64,000 bases of DNA. Origin: Proales similis. Taxonomy: Eukaryota > Rotifera > Eurotatoria > Ploima > Proalidae. Numbering within the stretch: position 1 is the first letter of the stretch; each line of letters begins with the position of its first letter. Both the position numbers and the translations under genes were made by a program. The notes under the pieces are model-generated. The model worked only from the letters and a program-made list of their open reading frames with translations, searched no databases and was not told the DNA's origin. Of the stretch, positions 53,603 through 64,000 are shown one piece after another. Where the stretch lies: contig JAGVRJ010000005.1 of the NCBI GenBank assembly GCA_019059635.1, positions 124,001 to 188,000 on the forward strand, read 5' to 3'.

Positions 53603-53911
53603 ATGTCCTTCACAGAGCCGAACGCAGGCCAGAGTCAGCAGAACCGGAAAATTCTGCTCGAACTTGAAGAGAAAAAGCGTCGCATGAAATCGGCTGCAGG
53701 TGAGCTCATTTCAAACACGTTTTCTCGCCCCATTTTCAGCTCGGTAGGCGTTCGCCTAGACACAAACAGTTCAGGATCAGCAGTCAGTGAACAGCCAATT
53801 CCAAGGCCTAGCTCGGCCAATTTGCTCACCAACAACCCGACGCCGGCCTATTACGTGCTCACTGATTCCACATTCGGCAATCAGATTGTGCCCATCCTGC
53901 CACGCTTTTGA
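53603..53911 (+). CDS. INIP: SOSS complex subunit C (INIP)
   Basis: Single-exon CDS of 102 residues, ATG 53603. The N-terminus NRKILLELEEKKRRMK matches the helix NRVAILAELDKEKRKL of INIP. The C-terminus PAYYVLTDSTFGNQIVPILPR matches SGYFITQDSAFGNLILPVLPR. INIP binds INTS3 and the ssDNA-binding protein hSSB1/NABP in the SOSS complex, which acts in double-strand-break signalling. The length equals the human protein. Its stop lies only 28 nt before the ATG of SNRNP25 on the same strand, with no AATAAA or splice acceptor in between, so the two may be read from one dicistronic transcript. Confidence 0.85.
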   Translation: MSFTEPNAGQSQQNRKILLELEEKKRRMKSAAGELISNTFSRPIFSSVGVRLDTNSSGSAVSEQPIPRPSSANLLTNNPTPAYYVLTDSTFGNQIVPILPRF

Positions 53912-53939
53912 TCCTGCCCAAACTCTTCTTCCATCCGAA

Positions 53940-54473
53940 ATGGACTCGTTTGATCTTAATGAACATTTGAACTTTGTAAATAAGATTCGGTCGGAGCTGA
54001 GCGAAATAATCAAAGTAAGCTGCAAGTATGCAAGAGTTGTGTGACGGTTCAGTTTAAGAATAGAATTAGGAATGCTTGTCAGACTTGAAGCCTGACGCCA
54101 CTCTGGAAGAGGTGAAAGCCAAGCTCAGCTTGGAGTACGGAGAGTCTATGAGAGTTGACCTAGTCCGAGGCGATGGCCAGCTCATTTGTAAGTCGCCTCA
54201 ATCGCAGCTCTCGCCTTCATCCGCTTAACCATTCTGGGCGCCTATTCAGCCCTAATAGTCAAGCAAACAGGCAAAGTAAAAGACTTGAAACAAGCGCTCA
54301 AGCGGCATTTTCGCTCGACCGGCAAAAACATAAACTGGACGCACATGTGGAAGAACTACGGCCTCGAGTTTGACGGGCAAAAACTCGACGACAACGAACG
54401 AGAACTGAGAGACTACGGCGTGGCTAATCGAGCTCAGCTTTCTTTCTACCAGAAATTTCATCGAAAAAAATAA
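53940..54473 (+). CDS. SNRNP25: U11/U12 snRNP 25-kDa protein
   Basis: Three exons. ATG 53940 (MDSFDLNEHLNFVNKIRSELSEIIK), donor GTAAGC at 54015, an acceptor near 54090, then PDATLEEVKAKLSLEYGESMRVDLVRGDGQLI. An intron from 54188 to 54249 is followed by LIVKQTGKVKDLKQALKRHF..NINWTHMWKNYGLEFDGQKLDDNERELRDYGVANRAQLSFYQKF. This is the ubiquitin-like fold of SNRNP25, with the WxxxWxxYxL..GxKLxxdxxxLRDYGIxNRxxxSF pattern. It is a component of the minor (U12-type) spliceosome, which implies that U12 introns persist in this animal. The stop TAA overlaps an AATAAA (54469-54474). It starts 28 nt after INIP. Confidence 0.88.
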
Positions 54474-54644
54474 ACAGACATTTGCTTCAAGTCTCGCTCC
54501 GACCTGAACATTTCTTGTTTTTTTATTTTCTATTTTCTTAATTCCATTCAACTGATTCGCGCGGTGGTTATCGACCGGCACCGACACTGGATTATTTAAG
54601 CTCATCAGTATATCGAAGGCTAGTGGTCATTGGTCGCCTTAAAT

Positions 54645-55180
54645 ATGTCAAGTGACCGATTCGAGTGCAGCAAAGCTGAGTCGCAGTCTGGCTCAGTCGA
54701 TGTTCACCTGCTTCCGTGTAAAATTGAGTTCAGCGGCGAGGCCAAAGTGAAATCCTACTTCACCAGCACGATTCGAACAGGTTCCATGGGTCGTCAGGAC
54801 AGCGAAAGTGAATTAATTTTTCTAAGCCACGCTCGAGACCGGTCGCTGATGAAGAAACGCTAAAGCGCTGCAGAACTCGTTCAGAGGACGGCCATTGAAC
54901 GGAATAAGAATTGACTTGCCGTCATCGGTCGTAGGTAGACACATTGGCCAATCAACTCTCAAACTGAACGACCTAATCGCAGCCAGAAGGCCTAATTGTG
55001 TCAAAGGAGAGCCAAAGGTTGCATGTAGATGCTCGGTTTTCAGCTGTTCATTCTTGGCACTTGGACCGACCAGAGCTCAAGAGGGAAGAGGACGCGCTCT
55101 ACAACGCAATACATGACACATTCGCCATCTCTTCAATCGTAAGCTGCATTCAGTTCGAGTTTGATTTTATTCACAATTAG
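54645..55180 (+). CDS. RNASEH2C: ribonuclease H2 subunit C
   Basis: Three exons from ATG 54645. Exon 1: MSSDRFECSKAE..VDVHLLPCKIEFSGEAKVKSYFTSTIR. A short intron of about 55 bp ends in GCTAAAG. Exon 2: LQNSFRGRPLNGIRIDLPSSVVGR (54869 on). A second intron ends in GCAGCCAG at 54987. Exon 3: GLIVSKESQRLHV..FSAVHSWHLDRPELKREEDALYNAIHDTFA. The HLLPC..V..FFTP.IR, SFRGR.L.G and W..D pattern follows RNASEH2C, a non-catalytic subunit of the complex that removes ribonucleotides from DNA. The extreme C-terminus (stop 55178-55180, or a further intron at GTAAGC 55140) is uncertain. It is third in the INIP-SNRNP25-RNASEH2C plus-strand row. Confidence 0.82.
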
Positions 55181-55265
55181 ACAAGTTGCACACACACACA
55201 AAAGCTGAACGACGACTGAGCCAATGCTGGCTGGGAGTAACGGCAAAAACAGACAAACAAACAAG

Positions 55266-55808
55266 TCACTGATACTGCTCAGGCTCCTTTTTTCTCATTC
55301 TCTCCTTCGATTTGATTGTGAACAGAGTTGAGTCAAGAAAATGCTTTTCATCTGACGGCGATTTACCTTGCGAGGGCCGCGCTCGGTCTAGTTTCTTGTA
55401 TTTGGCTCGTCTGTTTTGAAACCAGATTTGAATTCGACTGACTGGCAGAGAGAGCTGTTGGCTTAGATATTGACGCACATTGCTGTCCGGATAGTGGGTT
55501 TGTTCAAATACTCGTTCTAATATGGCCAGTTCTTCTTGCTTGAACACTAGCCGAGTGCGGCGTCGAGCCAAGAACTCGGCCACCGAATTCGAATACGGAT
55601 TCACTTCAAATGCGAATGAATGAATCGAAAGAGCCTCAGAGTGAATTGAAAGCAGAAGCCTACGCAGATGGGAGCGAGAGGAAACTTGGCTCAGGTAAGA
55701 GCTTTGGTTCGAGCCGTTGATAATTCGTCGATTGGAATCGGATGACGACGGAGCCCAAGGTGAATAGACATGGCACCACAGCCGATTGTACTCGATTTGA
55801 TTCGTCAT
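55266..55808 (-). CDS. paired-like (PRD-class) homeodomain protein
   Basis: Single-exon CDS of 180 residues, ATG 55808-55806, stop near 55266. The homeodomain covers about residues 85-144. RRRTRLVFKQEELAILERVF opens helix 1, followed by THYPDSNVRQYLSQQLSLPVSRIQIWFQNRRAKYKK. The HYPDxxxR turn and Q at position 50 (IWFQNRRAK) are PRD-class features. No paired domain, octapeptide or OAR motif is seen. Q50 with few class-specific residues outside the domain prevents a finer name. It is a nuclear DNA-binding factor, probably developmental. It is convergent with RNASEH2C, 85 bp apart. Confidence 0.9.
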   Translation of the reverse strand: MTNQIEYNRLWCHVYSPWAPSSSDSNRRIINGSNQSSYLSQVSSRSHLRRLLLSIHSEALSIHSFAFEVNPYSNSVAEFLARRRTRLVFKQEELAILERVFEQTHYPDSNVRQYLSQQLSLPVSRIQIWFQNRRAKYKKLDRARPSQGKSPSDEKHFLDSTLFTIKSKERMRKKEPEQYQ

Positions 55809-56290
55809 GCTTCAACATGACGATTTGAGGCCAACGATGGTTGAATTTAAAGAGCGCACGCATTAGTGTTTGGCTGTCAGTTTTTTTTTTTTATTTTAAT
55901 TAAATTTGAGATGCTTCAATTAGAATTGAATGAACAACAACGAAAATGATTGAGAATGAGGAGAGAGAGAGAGAGACTGCGGCGCTGGCTGGAGCCCAGG
56001 TGTTGGATTCTTCTGCTGCTGCTGCCGCTTTGACTGCTCTTTGACGGCGCAAGGACAGAAATCGAACGCCGCGGTCAATATCAATAATTATTAATTAAAT
56101 GAAGAAACACGACGCCTTAAAACAACAAGCGAAACAAGTACATGTCCGTTCAAATTATCGTTCAGTTTCTACAATTATTTTCTCGCCTCTTGCGGCTGTT
56201 GCATCGACGAACAGGGCTTGAGTAACGGGCCTGGGTGATGGACTTGAGTCTGAGAAATGAGGCCGATGGCAGTGACTTGGTCCGATCGGC
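55809..56290. other. intergenic between the homeobox gene and the LAR-type phosphatase
   Basis: Nothing coding seen; contains GA run 55961-55975 and the 3' end of the phosphatase gene. Confidence 0.3.
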
Positions 56291-59200
56291 CTATTCAAAC
56301 GGTTCGAATGAGCCGAGGTACTCGAGCGCGGCCCGATAACAAAATTGATATTGATCTTCGGTCTGCACCATGGCCGGACGCTGTGTGCGCAGCATTTTCA
56401 CCGTGTTGTAGACGTCAATGACGCCTTCGTAGCGCATCCTCTCCAGCACAATGCTGAGCGTGATGAAGACGCCCGTTCGTCCGACTCCCGCACAACAGTG
56501 AACTGTGATAGGGCCGGTCTGTCCGAACTGCTCCTTGGTCTTGTGCACCTGTCCGATGAGCTCTATGATGCTTTCGGCACTGGTGGGCACGCCCTGGTCG
56601 GGCCAGTCGACGAACTGGAACTGGCGGATGGTGCGCGATTGGCCGTCGCGCGCGTCCGTCACCTTGAACTCGCGCAGAATGTATTGGCACATGTTGTACT
56701 CGGCGATCGGATCGACGACCAGATACTGATACCGAACAGAGCGCTCGCCAGGCCAGTACTGAACGCACTTGTCTCGGCCCATCTCGCGCAGCTTGGTCAT
56801 CATCACCACAATTGTGCTGTTCTCTTCCCACAGCATTCGCCAAAAGTCGTCGACCGTTTCGCTCAGCGGCGCCTGAGTGGCGATGTAGGCGCGTCTGTAG
56901 CGGTAGCCGTCGATAAAGCTCGCGTTTATGTAGTCGCTGCCGATGTTGTCGGGCGCGTTTGCGAGCCGCTGCAGAACCACTCTGTTGGCCTCGTACGGCA
57001 ATATGTTCACGAGGCGATTTTTGAACTTGTTAGCCGCCAAATTGGCGCTGGTGAACTTCGACTGGGGCGCTTTGATGCTCGACAGGCGGTTGTACTCGAG
57101 CTCCATTTCGGTGAGCATCGACGCCGGCTCTTCGGACGCGATTTGCAGCAGCCGTTGCAAATGCTCGTACAAGTCGTTGACCATTATTTCTGTGTGGCCG
57201 CTCTGCGCCGCCTCCAGAATGGCCTCGTAGCAGAAGAGGTATTGCTCTTCGGTTTGAACCATGAAATTGCGCTGCGCTCGCATGCAGGTCACTTGGCCGT
57301 AAATGTCCACCGTGGTCTCGTGCTTGAGCCGCTCGAGCATCGAATCGATCGCAATGTAGCAGCCAGTTCGGCCCACACCCGCACTGCAGTGGGCCACAAT
57401 CGGTCCGTGTTCGTGGCCGATTTTCACTCGGCGACAGAACATGAGAAACGCGGTCGGATGCTCTGGCACGCCATGATCGGGCCACGCCGTGAACTGGTAG
57501 TGCTTCACCTCTCGTCTGGGCGGCTCGGTTCCGTCCTGCAGCTGCGCGTATATGCCCACTGGCGCGATAACAAACGTGCGAATCGTGTAGGTGGCCAGCT
57601 CGTTGTAGTCGACCAGACTGACTTGAATGACTCCGTCGTAGACCTCTGAGCCTTTACTCGGCCAGTACTGATCGCATTTGAGTCGATTTCGTTCTTCGAG
57701 CTTGGTCATCATCACAACGGTGCTCGCTCGTTGCTCCCAGATCATTCGCCAGAAATCGCCAAACGTCGAAGGCAGAGGGCCCTGACTGGCGATGTAGGCG
57801 TTCGGGTGGCGATAGCCGTCCACGAAATTTGCGTTTATGTAGTCGCTCGAGTCGGCCAGTGCGCTGGCCGAAGAGGGCCGCGGAGCAGACGGGTCGGACA
57901 GATCGCTGAGTAGAGTCTGAGTGCTGCTGAAGTGCTGCGACGGAAGCTTGTGCAGAACCACGCGTGAATGGTCGTAGGCGATCACGTTGGCGTAGCGGTT
58001 CTTCTGCCGATTCAAGTCTTTGAGCGAATTTTCCCAGGTGAACTGCTGGCCGGGCTCGATCGACTCGTACTCTTCGCTCAGCTTGGCGTTTCGATCCGCC
58101 TTGAGCAAATCGACGTACTGAAACAGTTGGTCGATGCCGATGGCCGGATGGGCCTGCATGCTCTCACTGTCCGCTCGACGCAGCTCAAGAGGATCAAAGT
58201 CGACGCGTTGCGCGTACGTGGTCTCAAAGCTCATGGCGTTCATTTGCGAGTTGTGCTGCTGCTGTTGAAGCAGTTTCTGTGTCACTTCAATCGACGTGTA
58301 AATGTCGCCTCGAATGGGCGAGGCGGTGGTAAGCAGGCCGTTGGCGTTCATGCTGCTTGTCTGCGACGGATTGTTGTTGTTCAACGAGCAGCTGAGAAGA
58401 GCTGTGTTGGGCGATGCGCTCGAGGAGGAGCCGCTGGCCGAAGAGCCGCTCGTAGCTCCTCTACTTAGCAACTTGCTCTCACTCAGCGTGTTTGTGTGCA
58501 CCCCGCCAAGAGCGTTCAGAGTGACTGCAGTGTCCTTGAGCTGGAACTGGCCGCCGGACAAGATGCCGGTGTCGTGCGACTTGCGCTTGGTGCCTGTGCG
58601 CCGTTTTCGTCTCGCCATCACTCGAACAGTCATCACGATTATGACCATGACGAGGAAGAGCAGGCAGGCGATGGCGCCCGACACCCACAGTATGTTGGAC
58701 AGGTCGAGGAAGCGAGCGTTGGCCATTATGGCCTGTTTGCTGGTGTCCACGTAACGTGTGTTGAAGCGCTCCGAGTACAAGCTGCTGGAGAAGAGCTGGC
58801 CCTCTTCGTATGAATTGGCGAACGGAGTCGATCGCTTCTTTCGCTTGCGACCGAGCTGGCCTAAATCGACTCGATTGTTGTTCGGCTCGTTCGAGTCGTC
58901 AGTGAACGCGACTATGTGCGCTTTGTAGTCGATTCCTCGCGTGAGCGGACGATTGTGGAAGCGGCCGTAGTTGTTGCCGTCGCCCAGAATGAAGCGGTTC
59001 GGCCAGTAATTGGCCGCAAACTCGGCCGTGATGTACGCGCTCGAGTTGGACAGAGTGCGGTTGTAGAGCGAGAAGTGAAGCAGTTTGATTATATCTCCGC
59101 TGGGCGAGGTGTCGAATCGGGCCGGCTTGCTCGAACTGTCCAGAAGAGGAGTGAGCACGAGCCAATACTTTTTAATTGGACCGTTCTGCTCGGATGCGTT

Positions 59201-62200
59201 GCCAAGCTGAACCAGCACCGTGTCGTCTGAGTAGGTGCTCAGAATGGACGGCGCCTGAACAAAGGCCGGTCGATCGACTTTGGTCTGAACCGAACGGTGC
59301 ACGGGCGGTCCTTGCACTTGGGTGTTTAGCAGCAGGCTGATGTTGAAGTCATAGCGCGTGTAGGGCGCAAGTCCGGCCACCATCCACATGAGCGGGATGG
59401 TGGGGTCGCCGCGAGCAGGCGCCTTGACGGTCGTACCGATGCCCTTGAAGTAGGTGATCATCGAGCCGTTGGCCGCTCTGAACTGCTTTGGCTGGTCCAC
59501 GTAGGAGATGATGAAAAACTCAATGCCGGCGACGTCTGGCGGCGGACGCCACGAAAACTTCACCGACGTTGAACGGTACTCCAGCACCTGAACATTGCGC
59601 GGCATGCCAAGACTCGTATCGAGCACAGGCTCGTTGGGCGGACTGGCCGCCAGTCGTCTGGCAACTTGCACTTGAGTCTCATCGCCGACATTGTTCGACA
59701 CGTCGAACGCGGCCAATTTGACTTCGTAGTCCAAGTTGACGTTCAGGTCTTTGAGGTAGATTTCGGTGTCCAAGTCGGCGGGCCGCTCAATCATTCGCCA
59801 CTTGTCTTGATTGGCCTCGCGGTAATAAATGCTGTAGCCTTGTATGAGACTGTAGCCGGGCGCTTTCGGGTCCTCGACCCTCACAGGCGTCCATTTTATT
59901 CGCATTTTGTCCGGCTCGGTGCGAGTGACCTCAAGCGAGCCGGGCGCCGCTATGTCCGACTGAAGGGTGCGCAGATGCACCATGCTCGGCTCGGTGTGCA
60001 ATGTCTTGTCCGAGTGCGAGAACGCGGCCACTTCGACCAGGTAGTCGGTGTTGGGCTCTAGATCGTCTAGTTGGATCTCGGTTTGATTGAGAGGCGCGCG
60101 AGTTTTAACCGCGTTCGACGCCTGCTTGGGCCAATACTGAAGCTTGTAGTAGACTAGCGATGGATCGGAATTGTCAAATCTAACGCTCTCCCATTCGATG
60201 AGAGCGAGCGTGGATGTGACGCGTCGAACGAACAGTTTCAATTGACTGGCGCCTAGAGAATTTGCAAGATGAGCAAAGTGCAACGCAGAAGGAGGAGAAG
60301 GAGGTTTGGGAACGATCGATGCCAACTGCTCAAGTCCTAGTCTGTTCATTTTTCTCTCCACTTTTCTGCCAAATTCTGTTTTTGTCTTTCGATCGAATTA
60401 GCCAGCAAGTTAATAAATAACATAATAAGTGGTGTAGAGTGGCTTTTTCTTTCCACTACAATCGATCGTTTCTTCCGCCAAACTGCGCATTATTTGCTCA
60501 AATGCGGCCGCTTAATTGCGGCAAATATTTGCACGAGCCTATGAGTTGGTCGCTCGATCGCACGTTCCAGTCAAAGCAGTCGAAGCAATTTCGGAACAAT
60601 GAAAATTTTTCACTCACTCGTGTGTGTAGAGATTCTGTAGAGCGCCTCAGGTCCGAAACCCTGCGAGCTGTCATCGCTCCATTTGGCCGCGATTCGGAAC
60701 TCATAAACTCGCTCGTATTCTGCAGATTAATTGCAATTTAGACGCATTTCGAGCAGTTGGACAGTGAGAATCTGCTTACGCCAGTCCGGCTGCCGGAAGG
60801 TGACTTGATTGCGCGAGCCGTCTATTTCAAGTACTTGCTGATTGAAATGCACTCGGAACGCACTGATTGGACGCGGATGGGCGGGCATGCGCCAGCGGAT
60901 GGTCAGCAACTCGCCGTTTATTTGCGACTCAATGTCAGTGGGCTTGGGCGGCGCGTCTGCGAGTGTGCGCACGAGCAGCTCGTTCGAACGCTCGCCGTCT
61001 CCTCGCATGTTGTAGGCGAACACTTGAATTTTGTACAACGTGTCGGCATCGAGGCCGTCCAATACGTACGACTGCAGGACGCGGTCCGGCTCGCTGTTGA
61101 CGCGGCGCTTCTCAAGACTGGGCGCAATAGAATTGTCTACTTGATAAAAGTGTATTTCGTAGCCTTTGACGTCGGCGGCCGAATGCGCCTCGGGCGCTCT
61201 CCATTGAAGTTTGACAGAGTTGGCGCCGATGCTGTGCGCTTCGAGCTGACTTGGCTGGCCGGGCACTGCAAATTGCAACAATAAAAGAAACGTCAAGCAA
61301 ACGGATGGAAGCATATTATTGTGTCAAAGGCCTAGATATCGCGCTCGCTTTGAGTTCCAGTCGAATGGGGCCGAATTTCGAGATCGGCCTGGGAGGGAGA
61401 ATATATTTGGCGCTGAACGACTACGAGGATGCTACTAATTCGGTTGCGTGCAAATGACTCAAACTCATTGGAGGGCAACTAACACGGCATTTAAGGCAAC
61501 CTATCGATCAGGCGCATGTTAAAAGCACTAATCTTGTTTATGATTAATGCGCGCACTGAATGCTCTCAATCTGAGCGAACACAGAGAGCCTGAGAGAGAT
61601 CAGGCAGGCAGGCGTGAGGGCGGTGTGTGTGCAGGCAAGCGGCTGGCAGAGGATCACATCAATGACGCGATAGAGGTCGGTCGATGATGAATTTTGCATT
61701 AATAAACTGATAATCGCTAATCGTGATAGAGCTGCCTCGACCTCGCCGCACGCCTGATGGATTTGATTGCCCATCACGAACCGGACGCCGTCCCTATTCT
61801 CCGCATGGTCTCAATTAATCGATAAAACGATTTGTTGCTAATTATGCGCGGCAGATCGTCGACCAAAGAAAACAACGCTTCTCCTCTGGGCGTCAAGGGA
61901 GTCCGACGCCCTGATGCAGTCGGCTCGAGTTCTGCCTGATGCATCCGGTCGAAATGAACGAGCTTCCGGCTCGAACAAAACGTCATGAGCCAAAGCGGTG
62001 CGCAAGAGGCAAATGACATAATCGACTGAAAAAAAGGCGCTTTGAACGCTGATTGTACCTGATTGCTGGGTTTGAGCGACAACCAGATTGGAGGCTGGCC
62101 CTTCATGCCCGTCCTGGTTGAACGCAGACACTTGAATGCGGTACTCGGTGTTGGGCTTTAGATTGTCGATGCGAAAGCGTCTGGCTTGCAGATCGTTTAG

Positions 62201-62428
62201 AACAAGAGGCGCGAACTGAACACTGTTTGAGAAATATTTGATTTTGAATCCGAGCCAGCGATTCGCGTCCGACTGGTAATGAGTGTCAACGGACCAGTCG
62301 ACAAGCAGCGAATTGGACTCGCGGCTAATCACGCGCAGATCCTGGACTCGGATGCTCTTCACCTGAGAGCACAGTGCGCTCAACAGGACCAATAAAACGT
62401 GAATCAGTGCTCTCAGCCGACGCTCCAT
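56291..62428 (-). CDS. LAR-type (R2A) receptor protein tyrosine phosphatase without Ig domains
   Basis: Four coding exons: 62428-62061; about 61267-60768; about 60715-60622; 60252-56291. Exon 1 starts with a signal peptide (MERRLRALIHVLLVLLSALCSQVKS) and FN3 domain 1. The next exons hold FN3 2 (VPGQPSQLEAHSIGANSVKLQW) and 3, and the large exon FN3 4-6. Then come a furin-like GRKRKKRS, the membrane segment WVSGAIACLLFLVMVIIVMTV, and two phosphatase domains. D1 has KNRYANV, AWPDHGVP and HCSAGVGRTG; D2 has KNRLVN, DWPDQGVP and HCCAGVGRTG, ending QFCYRAALEYLGSFEPFE. The D2 tail is near-identical to LAR/PTPsigma, so the subfamily is secure. LAR receptors guide axons and synapses. No Ig domains are seen, although LARs usually have three. 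Ig exons upstream of 62428 would need another start. Confidence 0.9.
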
Positions 62429-64000
62429 TGCATTCTGGTGTCCGCTTTAGACGACTCGACTGTGTGTCTCAGACTCTGTGTGTCGCCAAACGACAAATAA
62501 AAAAAGAAATGTTTCGAATGAATTAATTATAGAAATGGCTTCGTTTGGGTGGGTGGGTGGATGGCGAGCGGTGTCGTTTGCGCCGACTACTGCGCTCATG
62601 AATGAATAATTTTGGCCGCAGCGTACGACATGCGACCACACAATGCAGCCGATCGACCGGACTCTGTCCGCCGCTTTGTCCGATTCTACTCTGAGTGACA
62701 GTAGCCAATAGAGAGGGCAAAGCCAATAAACATACTCGCCCTTTAATTTGTAGACTGGCCGATGCACACACACGGGCGCACGCGGCGGCCAGCATACGTA
62801 GACTCCTTACTTCACAGGCTTCACAATGAATTTAACGAACGGGAGCCGAATTAAACTATCTGGCTCGATCTCTTTTGATTGCGCCTGAATTGGGGTCGAG
62901 TGGGCACTTGGCCGGGCACAAGTGTTTTGCATTGTTGTGCACAAGCAACGCACCAGAGCGCCTGGCCGGGCTAATGACGAGCGCTCGCTCGGCCGTGAGC
63001 TGGCAGGCACCAGCAGAGCGGCGATCTTGTTGTTTTTGATCAGGTTGGCGCCTTCCACTCATAATTGAAATAAAACAGAGTTGTGAGCGGCAATAATTAG
63101 GCAAGTAACATTAATCATTGAGACGAGCAATGGCGTTGATTTAATCAGAAGCCCGGCGCATTCAAACGACGCGCCTCGTCAGCGCTTCTTCTTCATCAGC
63201 ACCATCAGCAGCATCGTCTTCTTCTCTTTCTTACTCCATAGTGGGCGTGTGTGTGTGTGTGCGCGCTCGGCTATCGATCAGTGAAACAAACGGTCGTTTG
63301 AATGCAAATTCAAATTGTGTACTTTATCAGCGCTTCGAAATCTCAACTTGTGGCCCGAATACTAAACTGCTGCGCTAGGTCGAAGCGTCGGTCTGTAAAT
63401 AGGCTGTGTAAACAGCGCGATATTGAAGCTGACCGAGAAAGTAGGCGTTCGATGAGAGAACAAAAAGAAAGCAAAATAGGAGAGAGAGAGAGAACGAAAA
63501 AAAGAAAAGGCCCATGGAAATTCAATTAATAAAATGACTTGAATTGCGTGAGAAATGGTTGCCGCGAGCGACGTGTGTTGTCGCCGCGCCGACCTACTGC
63601 AGTGACTGCTACTACGGCCAAGTGAAATACTCATCGATGCGTCACCTGAATGCGGCTGCCTTTCATTCACAGTGACAGTGATTGCGTAAGCGGCTGCTGG
63701 CCAGGCGGGCGGTCTGGCTAAATAGGTGTCCTACGTGACTCTACATGCTTTCATTTGGCTTCGTATATGTTTGAATGACAAGCCCACTGGCAGCAGGCAT
63801 TTAATTAAGCCGACGTTTGATAAGCTCATGAAATCCAATAATAATATTAATAATATGACGATGAAGGAGTTTTTGTATCTGGACCAAACTCTTGGCCGAG
63901 GCACGATCGAGTATCGCACGAGAGAGATGCGGCGAGACAAGGCGAGATGTTGAAAAAGAGAACTTGGGATGCAAAGAGACGAGAAATGAGGATGAGGAGA
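62429..64000. other. 5' flank of the LAR-type phosphatase gene, non-coding
   Basis: No gene recognised to the window end. Simple runs are present: a GT tract at 63246-63260, GA-rich runs at 63480-63492, and TCT/CAT-rich repeats at about 63184-63230. It may contain the promoter and 5' UTR exons of the phosphatase gene. No homology to Ig-domain exons is visible. Confidence 0.35.

Noticed and set aside
56345..57649. Long plus-strand open frame of 434 codons
   Set aside because: It is the antisense shadow of the phosphatase domains of the LAR-type gene, caused by GC-rich codon bias.
1..64000. CRISPR arrays, bacterial operons or prophage
   Set aside because: The window is clearly eukaryotic (spliced genes, poly(A) signals, animal gene families); no spaced direct-repeat array was seen.

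Overview
The window is a piece of animal nuclear genome, most likely from a flatworm (Platyhelminthes). The arguments are: genes split by GT-AG introns of mostly 35-65 bp; AATAAA signals just after several stop codons; an innexin (protostome-type gap junction protein); and two small heat-shock proteins that each carry two alpha-crystallin domains, a layout typical of flatworms. The phylum is an inference; the animal origin is secure.

Layout. 0.3-2 kb: a sperm-tail PG-repeat protein (CIMAP2/LEXM-like). 2.3-6 kb: a broken ELOVL gene, an intact heparan-sulfate 3-O-sulfotransferase-like gene (HS3ST-like), a truncated IQCB1 copy and a patchwork of HS3ST and ELOVL scraps. 6.1-9.6 kb: MCM8 (-). 12.5-14.2 kb: a Fezf zinc-finger gene (-) in wide non-coding flanks. 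15.6-21.3 kb: intact IQCB1 (-) between two more HS3ST-like genes. 23.1-24.8 kb: an innexin. 25.2-28.2 kb: two divergent double-domain small heat-shock genes. 28.2-35.3 kb: RIOK1 and FARS2 (both -) with two HS3ST-like genes of a second subfamily on either side. 35.6-37.9 kb: a Ser/Asn-rich protein I do not recognise. 38-42.9 kb: mostly non-coding. 42.9-44.1 kb: a 415-residue orphan reading frame. 44.4-55.8 kb: a dense run of LRWD1-like WD40 protein, G-protein gamma, PEX13, RPB6, a POLR1G-like protein, UNC93-like, INIP, SNRNP25, RNASEH2C and a paired-like homeobox. 56.3-62.4 kb: a LAR-type receptor tyrosine phosphatase.

The most unusual content is the HS3ST-like family: five intact intronless copies in two subfamilies, plus a fragment, inside 32 kb. 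The copies moved as discrete units. Subfamily A units share about 450 bp of 5' flank beginning at the same GAATTC in three unrelated contexts. One subfamily B unit sits between two direct copies of about 214 bp of the sHSP/RIOK1 junction. A 2.5 kb inverted duplication carried part of IQCB1 along. All five proteins have Cys where HS3ST enzymes have the Arg of the 3'-phosphate-binding loop, which suggests a changed activity.

Most of the other genes are conserved housekeeping or developmental genes and do not form one pathway. MCM8, INIP and RNASEH2C all act in genome maintenance. INIP and SNRNP25 are only 28 nt apart on one strand and may share a transcript. All homology statements come from recognising family motifs by eye; no database search was run.
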